Positions 1-7,741 of a DNA stretch of 64,000 nt are shown piece after piece (position 1 is the first letter of the stretch; every line of letters starts with the position of its first letter). Origin of the DNA: Olsenella_K sp050953285 (GTDB lineage: Bacteria > Actinomycetota > Coriobacteriia > Coriobacteriales > Atopobiaceae); contig JBMNMK010000002.1 of the NCBI GenBank assembly GCA_050953285.1, positions 372,001 to 436,000 of the forward strand. The letters are read 5' to 3'. Made by a program: the position numbers and the translations under genes. Below the pieces are notes generated by a model. That model did not search any database and had not been told where the DNA came from. It saw nothing but the letters and a program-made list of their open reading frames with translations.

Positions 1-1
1 T

Positions 2-475
2 GGCTTGGCCACCTCGCTCAAGATTCCGCGCGCAGAGGCGCAGGAGATGATCGATCGCTACTTTGAGGCATACCCCGGTGTACGTGCATTCTTGGACGCG
101 CAGATTGCGTTTGCGCACAAGAACAAGTTCGTTGAGACCATGTATGGCAGAAAGCGCCACTGCAAGGATATTGATTCCAGGAATTTCCAGCTCAGGAGTT
201 TTGCAGAGCGCACGGCCATGAACCATCCCATGCAGGGCACCGCAGCAGACATCATCAAGATTGCCATGACCAAAGTGCCGGCGATGCTTCGCCAAGAGGG
301 ACTTCAGTCCAAACTTGTTTTGCAGATTCACGACGAACTTGATTTTGAGGTGCCCACAGATGAGATTGAGGCCTGCTCAGAGCTGGTGCGCCGTGCCATG
401 GAAGACGTGGCTGAGCTCAAGGTGCCGCTGATTGCCGAGGTCTCATATGGCAAGAACTGGGCGGAGGCCAAATAG
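2..475 (+). CDS. polA: DNA polymerase I, C-terminal part (gene begins before the window)
   Basis: The reading frame is open from the left edge, so only about the last 157 residues of the enzyme are present. They cover the end of the polymerase domain, which extends DNA during Okazaki fragment maturation and repair. Visible family-A motifs are GRKRHCKDIDSRN, the following stretch ERTAMNHPMQGTAADIIK, and motif C as QIHDELDFEVP, with the catalytic His-Asp-Glu in the palm. The apparent TTG start at base 5 is internal, because the frame continues upstream as Gly-Leu. The gene ends 74 bases before rnhA on the same strand. Identification is firm. Confidence 0.95.
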   Translation, partial: GLATSLKIPRAEAQEMIDRYFEAYPGVRAFLDAQIAFAHKNKFVETMYGRKRHCKDIDSRNFQLRSFAERTAMNHPMQGTAADIIKIAMTKVPAMLRQEGLQSKLVLQIHDELDFEVPTDEIEACSELVRRAMEDVAELKVPLIAEVSYGKNWAEAK

Positions 476-549
476 GTGTGGCTGGCGCAGCTGGCGCGCC
501 TGGTGAAGCTGGCGCAGAGGACAAGACGTCTGAGGAGTGGTAGGCAGAC

Positions 550-1062
550 ATGATGAGCGTGGACATTTATACCGATGGGGCTTCGAGGGGAAATCCTGGT
601 CCTGGCGGCTATGGAGTGGTGCTGCTCTATGAGGACAGCACGGGGACGCTTCATACCAAAGAGCTCTCGCGTGGCTTTAGGCTTACCACCAATAATCGCA
701 TGGAAGTGCTGGCGGCATGTGCTGCCTTAGAAGAGCTCAAGAGACCGTGTGAGGTAACCATTCACTCTGATTCAAGACTCTTGGTGGACGCGGTCAGCAA
801 GAACTGGCTTTCTGGGTGGCAGAAAAAAGGGTGGAAAACGTCGGGCAAGCAGCCGGTTAAGAACCCAGATCTTTGGAAGCGTCTCATAGCTGCTATGGAG
901 CCCCATTGTGTGCATATGAGCTGGGTAAAAGGACACGTGGGCAACACCTATAACGAGCGCTGTGATGAGCTGGCCACAAACGCTGCCGACCAGAACCCTG
1001 CTGACTTGGAGACCGATAGCTGGTATGAGCAATCCTCACGCAGTGTGCACATACAGCAATAA
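550..1062 (+). CDS. rnhA: Ribonuclease HI
   Basis: This enzyme cuts the RNA strand of RNA-DNA hybrids in the cytoplasm. The 170-residue product has the RNase HI core with the metal-binding carboxylates Asp9 (YTDGAS), Glu52 (RMEVLAA), Asp74 (IHSDS) and Asp139 (ERCDELA), and the flexible His129 in VKGHVG. A short tail of about 25 residues follows the core. The start is one of two adjacent ATG codons (550 or 553) behind a GGAG-type ribosome site near 533. Its place after polA fits a replication and repair neighbourhood. Confidence 0.95.
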   Translation: MMSVDIYTDGASRGNPGPGGYGVVLLYEDSTGTLHTKELSRGFRLTTNNRMEVLAACAALEELKRPCEVTIHSDSRLLVDAVSKNWLSGWQKKGWKTSGKQPVKNPDLWKRLIAAMEPHCVHMSWVKGHVGNTYNERCDELATNAADQNPADLETDSWYEQSSRSVHIQQ

Positions 1063-1084
1063 AAACAAATTGAGCGTATAGAAA

Positions 1085-1133
1085 CCCCCTGAATGGCTAT
1101 AGTTAGTTGTGTCAAACATAAACCATCAGGGGG
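1085..1133 (+). promoter_or_regulatory. Hairpin that covers the ribosome site of the Cys-rich protein
   Basis: CCCCCTGA (1085-1092) is perfectly complementary to TCAGGGGG (1126-1133). The stem extends by TGG/CCA past a single bulged A. The right arm contains the AGGGGG ribosome site of the small gene that starts at 1139. The hairpin could end rnhA transcription (though no T-run follows) or mask translation start. Function is inferred. Confidence 0.55.
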
Positions 1134-1138
1134 TATCT

Positions 1139-1303
1139 ATGCTCGTCAATGTTGTTGTTATTTGCCTCGTGCTCGCTGGTGTCATCATCGGTGTCAGAAG
1201 GCTTGCAGGCGCCACTCTGGGCAAGCGTGATTGCTGCTCAGGTAATAAGGTCCAAGGCGGCAAGGGCTCTGGCAAGTCCGGTGGATGTGACTGCTGCCAC
1301 TAG
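1139..1303 (+). CDS. FeoB-associated-type Cys-rich single-pass membrane protein
   Basis: This is a 54-residue protein with one N-terminal membrane helix (about residues 2-20, MLVNVVVICLVLAGVIIGV), a short basic stretch, and a Cys/Gly/Lys-rich tail with two cysteine pairs, DCCSG and the C-terminal GCDCCH. That layout matches the small FeoB-associated Cys-rich membrane proteins thought to assist iron uptake or bind metal, but no feoA or feoB lies in the window. The start at 1139 is chosen because AGGGGG ends five bases upstream; a longer in-frame start at 1109 has no ribosome site. The assignment is by layout, so moderate. Confidence 0.6.
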   Translation: MLVNVVVICLVLAGVIIGVRRLAGATLGKRDCCSGNKVQGGKGSGKSGGCDCCH

Positions 1304-1370
1304 GCTTTTTGGCTACGAGCTGGGATCTGGCTTGCATCGAGCTTGGCTCTAGCTGCAGGCGAGCTTGCAT

Positions 1371-2675
1371 TTAGCTGGGATCTTCTTGCGTATTGGTTTT
1401 GCCAATCATGATGTTGAGGATCTCCACATCCGTGGGGTGCATGCCAACTCGTCCCACATAACCCATGGAGCGGATGGTCTCCTCGGCAGTATTTCCAACC
1501 AGACCTGCGCCCGGCTCAAAGTCCACGTGAGCCAGCGCCATATCACAGCCCAAGATAGCTGCATCAACGGCGGCGGCAATCTTGGCAGCGCAGCTGGGCT
1601 TGGCTCCGTCACACACAATGCCGCCCACGTTGGCCAATGTGTTGGCAACAGTAGCTTCGTATTGCGCAAATGATCCACCGCGCAGATAGCAGATAGCAGC
1701 TCCCGTACCTGCTGCTGCGGTCACGGCACCGCAGAAAGCGGAGAGCTCACCTATGAAGCGCTTGGCGTGAACAGAGGTGAGATCAGACAGTGCCACGGCG
1801 CGCAGGAGGTGCTCGTGATCAACTCTTAAGTAGTTGGCGTACTCTTCTACGGGCAGAGAGCTGGTAATACCTTGGTTGCCGCTGCCACAGTTGATAACGA
1901 CTGGCATGGCACAGCCGCTCATGCGTGCGTCTGATCCGGCTGCTGCCACCGCACGTGCGCGGCAGGAGATGTCATCAGGGCGGGTAAGCAGGAGCGTCTT
2001 TCCAATGCGTGCGCCCCAGTCACCGGAGAGACCTTCATTGGAGATGGCGCGGTTTAAGGCAAGCTGGCGCTCGATGGGCTCGGCAATCAAGCTGACGTCG
2101 ACGGTATGGGCAAACTCCCAGATGGACTCAAGGGACAGAGCGGATCTGTCTGCACCTTGGCTTTTCTCGCCCGCTGCCTCCACGTGAACACCGTCTACCT
2201 CACAGGTCTCGCCGTCGTGGGTGAGCTCAATCACGTGGGTGTGGCGCTCCGACACGCATGCCGTTCCCGTGTGACCCGCTGTCGTAGCGACGACGCGCAC
2301 GTAGAGGTTTTCCACGCCTTCTGCCAGCTCAACGCTGCAGGCGCCCGCCACCTCGAGCTCAACCGCGCGCTGACGATCCTCATCGGTCAGAGATTCCAGA
2401 ACTTTAAGCGCCGCCGCTGCGTTGCCACCGCAGGTGCCCAAGAGCGCGGCGGCTGCAATTCCTCGGCGACCACCGGAGTTTGGCACGGTAACGCTCTTCA
2501 CGTTTTTGATGATATTTCCGCTGCAATAGACCGTTATGTGCTCAGGGAAGGTGCCGAGCGCATCGCGCGCAAGGGCGGCCGTATATGCAACAGCGATGGG
2601 CTCAGTACACCCCAGAGCACATACGAGCTCCTCATTGAGTATGGCTATGTGATTATTCAGGGCCTCGGCATCCAT
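1371..2675 (-). CDS. cyuA: L-cysteine desulfidase / UPF0597 family protein
   Basis: The 434-residue protein belongs to the CyuA/YhaM (UPF0597) family, related to the alpha chain of iron-sulfur serine dehydratase. Characterised members split L-cysteine into pyruvate, ammonia and sulfide with a [4Fe-4S] cluster. The N-terminal CALGCTEPIAVAY (Cys23) is diagnostic. Further candidate cluster cysteines are Cys315 (SAFCGAV), Cys355 (VCDGAKPSC) and Cys362. Gly-rich substrate-loop segments appear as TVPNSGGRRGIA and NCGSGNQGITSS. It is transcribed alone, convergent with the small membrane gene. It would support amino-acid fermentation and H2S formation, or detoxify cysteine. Confidence 0.88.
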   Translation of the reverse strand: MDAEALNNHIAILNEELVCALGCTEPIAVAYTAALARDALGTFPEHITVYCSGNIIKNVKSVTVPNSGGRRGIAAAALLGTCGGNAAAALKVLESLTDEDRQRAVELEVAGACSVELAEGVENLYVRVVATTAGHTGTACVSERHTHVIELTHDGETCEVDGVHVEAAGEKSQGADRSALSLESIWEFAHTVDVSLIAEPIERQLALNRAISNEGLSGDWGARIGKTLLLTRPDDISCRARAVAAAGSDARMSGCAMPVVINCGSGNQGITSSLPVEEYANYLRVDHEHLLRAVALSDLTSVHAKRFIGELSAFCGAVTAAAGTGAAICYLRGGSFAQYEATVANTLANVGGIVCDGAKPSCAAKIAAAVDAAILGCDMALAHVDFEPGAGLVGNTAEETIRSMGYVGRVGMHPTDVEILNIMIGKTNTQEDPS

Positions 2676-2772
2676 TTTTCCTCCTACAGGTACCTATGGA
2701 GATAGTGTGCCACGTTTTGCACATTTGAGGATACACAAAAATGGTGCCCAGCCGGTGCATCCGTGCGACGAT

Positions 2773-2836
2773 GTGGCGGCGTGGCGGCGTGACGGCGTGA
2801 CGGCGTGGCGGCGTGACGGCGTGGCAGCGTGACGGC
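2773..2836 (+). repeat. Tandem array of eight 8-bp units, GTGRCGGC
   Basis: Eight head-to-tail copies of an 8-base unit alternate between GTGGCGGC and GTGACGGC, with one GTGGCAGC variant. The array sits between the divergent starts of the desulfidase and NADH oxidase genes, just upstream of the oxidase promoter. Such arrays change length by slippage. Confidence 0.9.
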
Positions 2837-2859
2837 ACAGCCCCTGCCCATAAAACACA

Positions 2860-2888
2860 TTGAGACTCTTTCAGAAATGATATAAAAT
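2860..2888 (+). promoter_or_regulatory. Sigma-70-type promoter of the NADH oxidase gene
   Basis: TTGAGA (2860-2865) and TAAAAT (2883-2888) are separated by 17 bases, upstream of the oxidase start at 2945. This is a good match to the housekeeping consensus. Confidence 0.6.
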
Positions 2889-2944
2889 TACTGCCATATG
2901 GGAGTGCGCAGAGGACGCATTCCACACCATACGAGGGGGAGATT

Positions 2945-4357
2945 ATGGATCAATCTGTTAAGGAGTCACCAACGGTTGCCGTCGTCGGCTGCACGCATGC
3001 AGGCACCTTTGCTGCTCAGTCAATTCTCACTGCGCATCCTACTTGGGATGTTCATGTCTTTGAGCACAATGACACCCTTTCATTTCTCTCATGTGGCATC
3101 GCACTGTGGGTGGGCAACCACGTAAGTGACCCCGCGCGCATGTTCTACTCGTCACCTGAGGCGCTCGGCGCGCTCGGCGCTCACATGCATATGACCACAG
3201 ACGTCACGTCCATCAATGTTGCATCCAAAGAGCTCACGTACCAGGAGCTTGGCAAAGACGACGTGCATACGCTGAGCTTTGACAAGCTGGTTGTTACCAC
3301 CGGCTCAAAGCCCGTGTGCCCGCCCATCCCCGGGCTCAAAGAGGGCCTGGCGTCTGGCCGCGTCATGTTCTGCAAGAACTGGGACGACGGCAAGCGCATC
3401 AAAGAGCTCATGGGTCAGGCCAAGTCGGTTTGCGTGGTGGGCGCAGGATACATTGGTGCGGAGCTGGCAGAGCAACTCTCCCTCATGGGCGTAAAAGCCA
3501 CGCTCGTCGATGGTTTAGACCGCGCACTTGCTAAAAACTTTGACCCAGAAGTGACCGATCTGGTGGAGGAGGCATATCGCGAGCACGGCGTCGAGCTTGC
3601 CTTTGGCAATATGGTCGAGAAGATCGCGGCGCACGAAACCTCTGTTGAGGTGACCTGCGGCGCTACCACGCGTACGTTTGACTACGTGATCATGGGTGCC
3701 GGTTTTTCTCCGCGCACAGACCTGCTCACCGGCGAGCTTGACATGCTTCCCAATGGCGCCATCAAGGTGGACCGCTATATGCGCGCGACGATTGTCGACG
3801 CCACAGGCGCGCCCCAAAGCGCTCCCTCTCAAGATGTTTTTGCCGCAGGTGACTCCGCGACGGTCTTCTACAATCCAACGGGCAAGGACGACTACATCCC
3901 CTTGGCTACCAATGCGGTCCGCCAGGGCCTTTTGGTGGGTGCCAATATCGATGCACCCACGCAGGAGTACTTGGGTACCCAGGCAACCTCTGCGGTGCAG
4001 CTCTACGATCTGTCCATGGCCGCAACGGGCTTGACCCAAGGCCACGCCCAGGCGCTTGGCATGGACGTGAGAAAGACGGTCTTGACCGAGGACTTCCGCC
4101 CCGATTTCATGCTTACTACCGAGCCTGTGACGGCAATTCTTATCTGGGATCCTCTGACGCATGAGATCAAAGGCGCTCAGTTCATCTGCAAGCACGACAT
4201 CTCGCAGGCGGCAAATGCCATCTCCATTGCTATCCACAACCACAACACCATAGAAGAGCTGGCATCATTTGACTTCTTCTTCCAGCCCAACTTTGGCCAG
4301 CCCATCAACTATCTGGGATCGGTTGCTATGAAGGCGGTGGCAGAAGCGGGCGAGTAG
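2945..4357 (+). CDS. nox: Water-forming NADH oxidase (CoA-disulfide reductase family flavoprotein)
   Basis: This 470-residue FAD enzyme of the pyridine nucleotide-disulfide oxidoreductase superfamily probably reduces O2 to water with NADH, giving oxygen tolerance and NAD recycling. It shows an N-terminal FAD-binding fold (VAVVGCTHAGTFAA), a single redox Cys50 in SFLSCGIALWVG, a second dinucleotide fold (VCVVGAGYIGAELAE), and the FAD-closing motif VFAAGDSATVFYNP. One active-site cysteine rather than a CxxxxC pair separates Nox and CoA-disulfide reductases from lipoamide dehydrogenases. The ATG at 2945 follows AGGGGGAG. A perfect palindromic terminator follows the gene. CoA-disulfide reductase is the main alternative. 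Confidence 0.85.
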   Translation: MDQSVKESPTVAVVGCTHAGTFAAQSILTAHPTWDVHVFEHNDTLSFLSCGIALWVGNHVSDPARMFYSSPEALGALGAHMHMTTDVTSINVASKELTYQELGKDDVHTLSFDKLVVTTGSKPVCPPIPGLKEGLASGRVMFCKNWDDGKRIKELMGQAKSVCVVGAGYIGAELAEQLSLMGVKATLVDGLDRALAKNFDPEVTDLVEEAYREHGVELAFGNMVEKIAAHETSVEVTCGATTRTFDYVIMGAGFSPRTDLLTGELDMLPNGAIKVDRYMRATIVDATGAPQSAPSQDVFAAGDSATVFYNPTGKDDYIPLATNAVRQGLLVGANIDAPTQEYLGTQATSAVQLYDLSMAATGLTQGHAQALGMDVRKTVLTEDFRPDFMLTTEPVTAILIWDPLTHEIKGAQFICKHDISQAANAISIAIHNHNTIEELASFDFFFQPNFGQPINYLGSVAMKAVAEAGE

Positions 4358-4426
4358 AACCTGCGCTCGCAGGTGTCGTACGTGAGCTGCGCTCACGCGG
4401 GGCTGCCTGAACCTGTTCCGGTACGA

Positions 4427-4460
4427 AAGAAGGGCAAGGTATGCATACCTTGCCCTTCTT
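4427..4460. terminator. Bidirectional terminator (34-bp perfect palindrome)
   Basis: Fifteen-base arms AAGAAGGGCAAGGTA and TACCTTGCCCTTCTT surround a TGCA centre. It lies between the convergent ends of the NADH oxidase gene and the DedA gene, so it can stop transcripts from both sides. Confidence 0.85.
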
Positions 4461-4495
4461 CATAGCTCGGCGGCGCAGATCTTCTCGCCCAGCGG

Positions 4496-5194
4496 CTATT
4501 TGTGCGTATCCGTTGCGTCCGTGTCAGAAGCTGTGTCCGCAGCATTCTCTGCAGCCGTGTCAGCATCTGTTTGATGGTTGAACTGCGGCACCACGCGCTT
4601 GGCCACCCAAAGGGCCACGACGCCCAAGATGAGCACCACTACTACAACGCTCACGATATCAATGACGTGTCCTGCGCCAGAAGAGACACTTTCCCAGGCA
4701 TCTCCTGCCCACCAGCCCAGCGTGCAGAGCACCGTGTTCCAGACGGCAGAACCCAAAAACGTGAACAGGCTAAACTGTGCAAGCGACATTTTGGTCATGC
4801 CGGCGGGGATGGAGATTAGGCTTCGGACAATGGGAATGCAGCGGCAGATGAGCACGGTGATTTTGCCCTTGGCGTGAAACCAGCCAAAGGCGCTCTCAAC
4901 ATCGCCCTGCTCAAAGCCCAGCATGCGCATGGGGCGAGAAGCCAGGAGGCGCGAGAGGCGCTCCTCATCCAGAAGCGTCCCTATACCGTAGAGCACATAG
5001 GCACCAGCCAGGGATCCTATGGTGGCGCTTACAATGGCAAATGGCAGCCAGAGTGCACCGGTCGAGGAGAAAAAGCCAGCCAGGGGCAAGATGAGCTCGC
5101 TGGGGATAGGGGGGAAGATGTTTTCAAGAAAGATCAGGGCACCAACGGCAAAATAGCCAAATTGAGAGACAAATGACATAAACTCCTGCTCCAT
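4496..5194 (-). CDS. DedA family membrane protein
   Basis: The 232-residue integral membrane protein belongs to the DedA/SNARE-associated superfamily, whose members help recycle lipid carriers or flip phospholipids and affect membrane potential. Typical features are an early FLENIFPPIPSELILPLAG re-entrant segment, the GSLAGAYVLYGIG glycine-rich helix, and the segment ICRCIPIVRSLISIPAGM. Several further membrane helices follow, then a hydrophilic Asp/Thr/Ala-rich tail of about 30 residues. The start at 5194 follows AAGGAG; an in-frame extension to 5350 has no ribosome site. The transported lipid cannot be told from sequence. Confidence 0.88.
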   Translation of the reverse strand: MEQEFMSFVSQFGYFAVGALIFLENIFPPIPSELILPLAGFFSSTGALWLPFAIVSATIGSLAGAYVLYGIGTLLDEERLSRLLASRPMRMLGFEQGDVESAFGWFHAKGKITVLICRCIPIVRSLISIPAGMTKMSLAQFSLFTFLGSAVWNTVLCTLGWWAGDAWESVSSGAGHVIDIVSVVVVVLILGVVALWVAKRVVPQFNHQTDADTAAENAADTASDTDATDTHK

Positions 5195-5534
5195 GCAATT
5201 TCTCCTTTGAACTGCGCGGCGTGCGTGTTTTTGCGTCTTTCGGCACACCTTACTACATATGTAGGTGCTTCTCGCAATTACACCCAAAGACCAAAAGGTG
5301 TGCGCCGTGTAAAAATTGGGTCTCAGCACATGAAAAAATGTGCAAATCATAAGTTTGACCTTGCATTCTTACCCGTAGTTTAGGTAATCTAGCCAACGTA
5401 TGGGCAAAGGGCTCATACACAGTATCTATCGGCCCCCGAGAGCATGTAAGTTTCCGTGCAAACGCCAACGTTGAGACGGCACCGCAGGCAGCGACCATGT
5501 AGAACGGGGCCCCGTTTTTGAAAGGGGTCCACTT
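5195..5534. other. Divergent intergenic region between the DedA gene and rpsA
   Basis: This 340-base stretch has no convincing gene. It must hold the promoters of both neighbours. On the plus strand, TTGCAT (5361-5366) and TAATCT (5385-5390) lie 18 bases apart and could drive rpsA, leaving a leader of about 140 bases. No riboswitch-like fold was recognised. Confidence 0.5.
5361..5390 (+). promoter_or_regulatory. Possible rpsA promoter
   Basis: TTGCAT, an 18-base spacer, and TAATCT. An overlapping alternative is TTGACC (5355-5360) with TAGTTT at a 15-base spacing. Neither is close to perfect. Confidence 0.35.
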
Positions 5535-6779
5535 TTGAGTGAGATTCAGAACTCGTCCATTTTCTCCTTGGATGACGTGTCCGATGAGGAGATGAACAAG
5601 CTCATCGACGGCACCATCACCGATTTCGATGAGGGCGATCTTGTGACCGGTACGGTCGTCAAGCTCGAGTACGACGAGGTCCTGCTCGACATTGGCTATA
5701 AGTCAGAGGGCGTCATTCCTGCCCGCGAGCTGTCCATCCGCAAGGACGTCAACCCTGCAGACATCGTCTCTCTGGGTGACCAGATTGAGGCACTTGTTCT
5801 CCAGAAAGAGGACAAAGAAGGTCGTCTGATTCTCTCTAAGAAACGCGCTGAGTACGAGCGTGCATGGAATCGCGTTGAGGAGAAGTTCCAGGCTGGCGAG
5901 AACGTTGAAGGTGAGGTCATTGAGGTTGTTAAGGGTGGCCTGATTCTTGACATCGGCCTGCGTGGCTTTTTGCCTGCATCCCTGGTTGACCTCCGTCGCG
6001 TGAAAGATCTCAACGCCTACATGGGCACCCGCATTGAGGCTCGCGTTATTGAGATGGATCGCAACCGCAACAATGTTGTTCTTTCTCGCCGTGTTGTTCT
6101 GGAGGAGGCACGCAAGGCTGAGCGCCAGGAGATCCTCTCCAAGCTCAAGGTCGGCATGCACCTCAAGGGCACCGTTTCTTCCATCGTTGACTTTGGCGCC
6201 TTCGTTGACCTGGGCGGCATCGACGGCCTGGTTCACATCTCTGAGCTCTCTTGGAACCACGTCAACCACCCCTCTGAGGTCGTTAAGGTTGGCCAAGAGG
6301 TTGAGGTTCAGGTCCTGGACGTTGACTTCAGCCGTGAGCGCATCTCCTTGGGTCTCAAGCAGACCACCGAGGATCCTTGGCGCTCCCTCGTTAAGAAGTA
6401 TCCCATCGGCGCAATTGTCGAGGGTGAGGTCACCAAGCTCGTGAGCTTTGGTGCCTTCGTTGACCTGGGCGATGGCGTTGAGGGCCTGGTCCACATCTCT
6501 GAGATGGCAAAGAGCCACGTAGAGACCCCTGCACAGGTTTGCTCCGTGGGCGATAAGGTCCAGGTGAAGGTCATGGAGATTGACCTGGATCGTCGTCGTA
6601 TCTCCCTGTCCATGAAGGCCGCTGCAGAGACCCTGGGCACCGAGGTTGTCGTGAAGCCGCTCGAGGGTGAGGCAGCAGCAGCTGTTGAGTCTGCAGAGGA
6701 CGCCGAGGTTGCTCCTGAGGCTGAGGCCGTGGCACCTGAGGCTGCACCTGAGGCTGAGGCAGAGGCCACCGAGGAGTAA
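5535..6779 (+). CDS. rpsA: 30S ribosomal protein S1
   Basis: S1 binds mRNA on the small ribosomal subunit and helps unwind and recruit messages. The 414-residue protein has four S1 RNA-binding domains at about residues 35-103, 121-187, 206-276 and 292-361. The last two carry the classic SFGAFVDLG and GLVHISE signatures. The C-terminal 50 residues are an Ala/Glu-rich acidic tail. Four domains is the usual number in Gram-positive bacteria and actinobacteria, against six in Proteobacteria. Translation starts at a TTG preceded by AAAGGGG at 5521-5527. A GNRA-loop terminator follows. Confidence 0.95.
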   Translation: MSEIQNSSIFSLDDVSDEEMNKLIDGTITDFDEGDLVTGTVVKLEYDEVLLDIGYKSEGVIPARELSIRKDVNPADIVSLGDQIEALVLQKEDKEGRLILSKKRAEYERAWNRVEEKFQAGENVEGEVIEVVKGGLILDIGLRGFLPASLVDLRRVKDLNAYMGTRIEARVIEMDRNRNNVVLSRRVVLEEARKAERQEILSKLKVGMHLKGTVSSIVDFGAFVDLGGIDGLVHISELSWNHVNHPSEVVKVGQEVEVQVLDVDFSRERISLGLKQTTEDPWRSLVKKYPIGAIVEGEVTKLVSFGAFVDLGDGVEGLVHISEMAKSHVETPAQVCSVGDKVQVKVMEIDLDRRRISLSMKAAAETLGTEVVVKPLEGEAAAAVESAEDAEVAPEAEAVAPEAAPEAEAEATEE

Positions 6780-6824
6780 AAGCTCCCCGCGCCACCGCGC
6801 AGCAGGGCGTTTATCGCACGTATC

Positions 6825-6853
6825 AAGGAGGTCGCGCAAGCGGCCTTCTTTCT
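6825..6853 (+). terminator. Terminator after rpsA
   Basis: An 11-base-pair stem (AAGGAGGTCGC with GCGGCCTTCTT, two G-T pairs) is closed by a GCAA tetraloop and followed by a short pyrimidine run. It separates rpsA from pcp. Confidence 0.6.
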
Positions 6854-6873
6854 CATACAAAAAGGAGCCACAC

Positions 6874-7527
6874 ATGGCAAACATGCAGCCCATCATCGTC
6901 ACCGGCTTTGAGCCCTTTGGCGGCCAAACCATCAACGCATCATGGGAGGCAGTGAAGCTGCTGCCTGACACGATTGCCAACCATCCCGTGAATAAGCTCC
7001 TGCTTCCCGTGGAATTTGGCCGCTCAGGTGACATGCTCTGTGAGGCCATGGCGCTGGGCGAGAAGACCCTGGCGTCCAAAGATTTGCCGTGTCTTGTGGT
7101 ATGCGTGGGTGAGGCCGGCGGAAGAAGCGCTGTGAGCGTTGAGCGTGTGGCCGTAAACGTGCAGGATGCGCGCATACCGGATAATGCCGGCGCCACGCCA
7201 CATGAGGAGTGCATTGTGGCAGGAGGTCCTGCTGCATTCTTTTCTCGCCTGCCCCTGCATGCGTGTGTTGAAGCGGCGCGATCTGAGCACATTCCAGCGG
7301 AAATCTCCAATACAGCTGGGCTCTATGTCTGCAATCAGCTTATGTATCGTTTGCTTATGGAAGTGCAAAAATATTCGTTTGACATTTTGGGCGGTTTTGT
7401 ACACGTACCGTATACTCCGGCAGAGGCATGCGGCAAAAATGCGGTGCCCAGCATGGAAAGTTGCCGTGCTGCCAAGGGACTTGAGGCTGTTGTTTTAGCA
7501 GCTCTGAGCACGTGTGAGCACGTGTAG
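6874..7527 (+). CDS. pcp: Pyrrolidone-carboxylate peptidase (pyroglutamyl peptidase I)
   Basis: This cytoplasmic cysteine peptidase removes N-terminal pyroglutamate from peptides. The 217 residues match the usual length of about 215. The catalytic triad is visible as Glu90 (VERVAVN), Cys153 (TAGLYVCNQLMY) and His177 (GGFVHVPY), spaced as in the family (Glu81, Cys144, His168 in the standard numbering). The N-terminal VTGFEPFGG loop is diagnostic. The start at 6874 follows AAAGGAG; the longer open frame overlaps rpsA and is rejected. It is a natural partner of the peptide importer and peptidases downstream. Confidence 0.95.
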   Translation: MANMQPIIVTGFEPFGGQTINASWEAVKLLPDTIANHPVNKLLLPVEFGRSGDMLCEAMALGEKTLASKDLPCLVVCVGEAGGRSAVSVERVAVNVQDARIPDNAGATPHEECIVAGGPAAFFSRLPLHACVEAARSEHIPAEISNTAGLYVCNQLMYRLLMEVQKYSFDILGGFVHVPYTPAEACGKNAVPSMESCRAAKGLEAVVLAALSTCEHV

Positions 7528-7692
7528 GGGCAAAGTTTGGACACGTGCCCTAGACCCTGTTGCAATTTGCACGCAAGAATGCATATTCGTGGCGCACTTT
7601 GCATTAATAACATATTAATCATCGCTTAACGATACAAAATAGAAATAAAAGAATCGCATAGTGGAGCTAGCAAACGTAGGGGGGACATACCC

Positions 7693-7708
7693 ACGTCTGC
7701 CAAGACGT
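7693..7708 (+). other. Small hairpin in the leader of the first Dpp operon
   Basis: ACGTCT and AGACGT form a perfect 6-bp stem around a GCCA loop, about 35 bases before the receptor gene. No T-run follows, so it may be an mRNA-stability or operator element rather than a terminator. Confidence 0.4.
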
Positions 7709-7741
7709 ATCGGAGTGTTCTACAATGAAAGGTGAATGCAT

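Noticed and set aside
5195..5350. Extended N-terminus for the DedA protein
   Set aside because: No ribosome site at 5350, and a good one (AAGGAG) precedes the start at 5194.
6667..6873. Extended N-terminus for pcp
   Set aside because: It overlaps rpsA and its terminator; homology and the ribosome site begin at 6874.
5703..7310. Minus-strand open frame of 535 codons across rpsA and pcp
   Set aside because: It is the shadow of two well-identified genes; its product is low-complexity Leu/Asn/Asp-rich sequence with no motif and no ribosome site.
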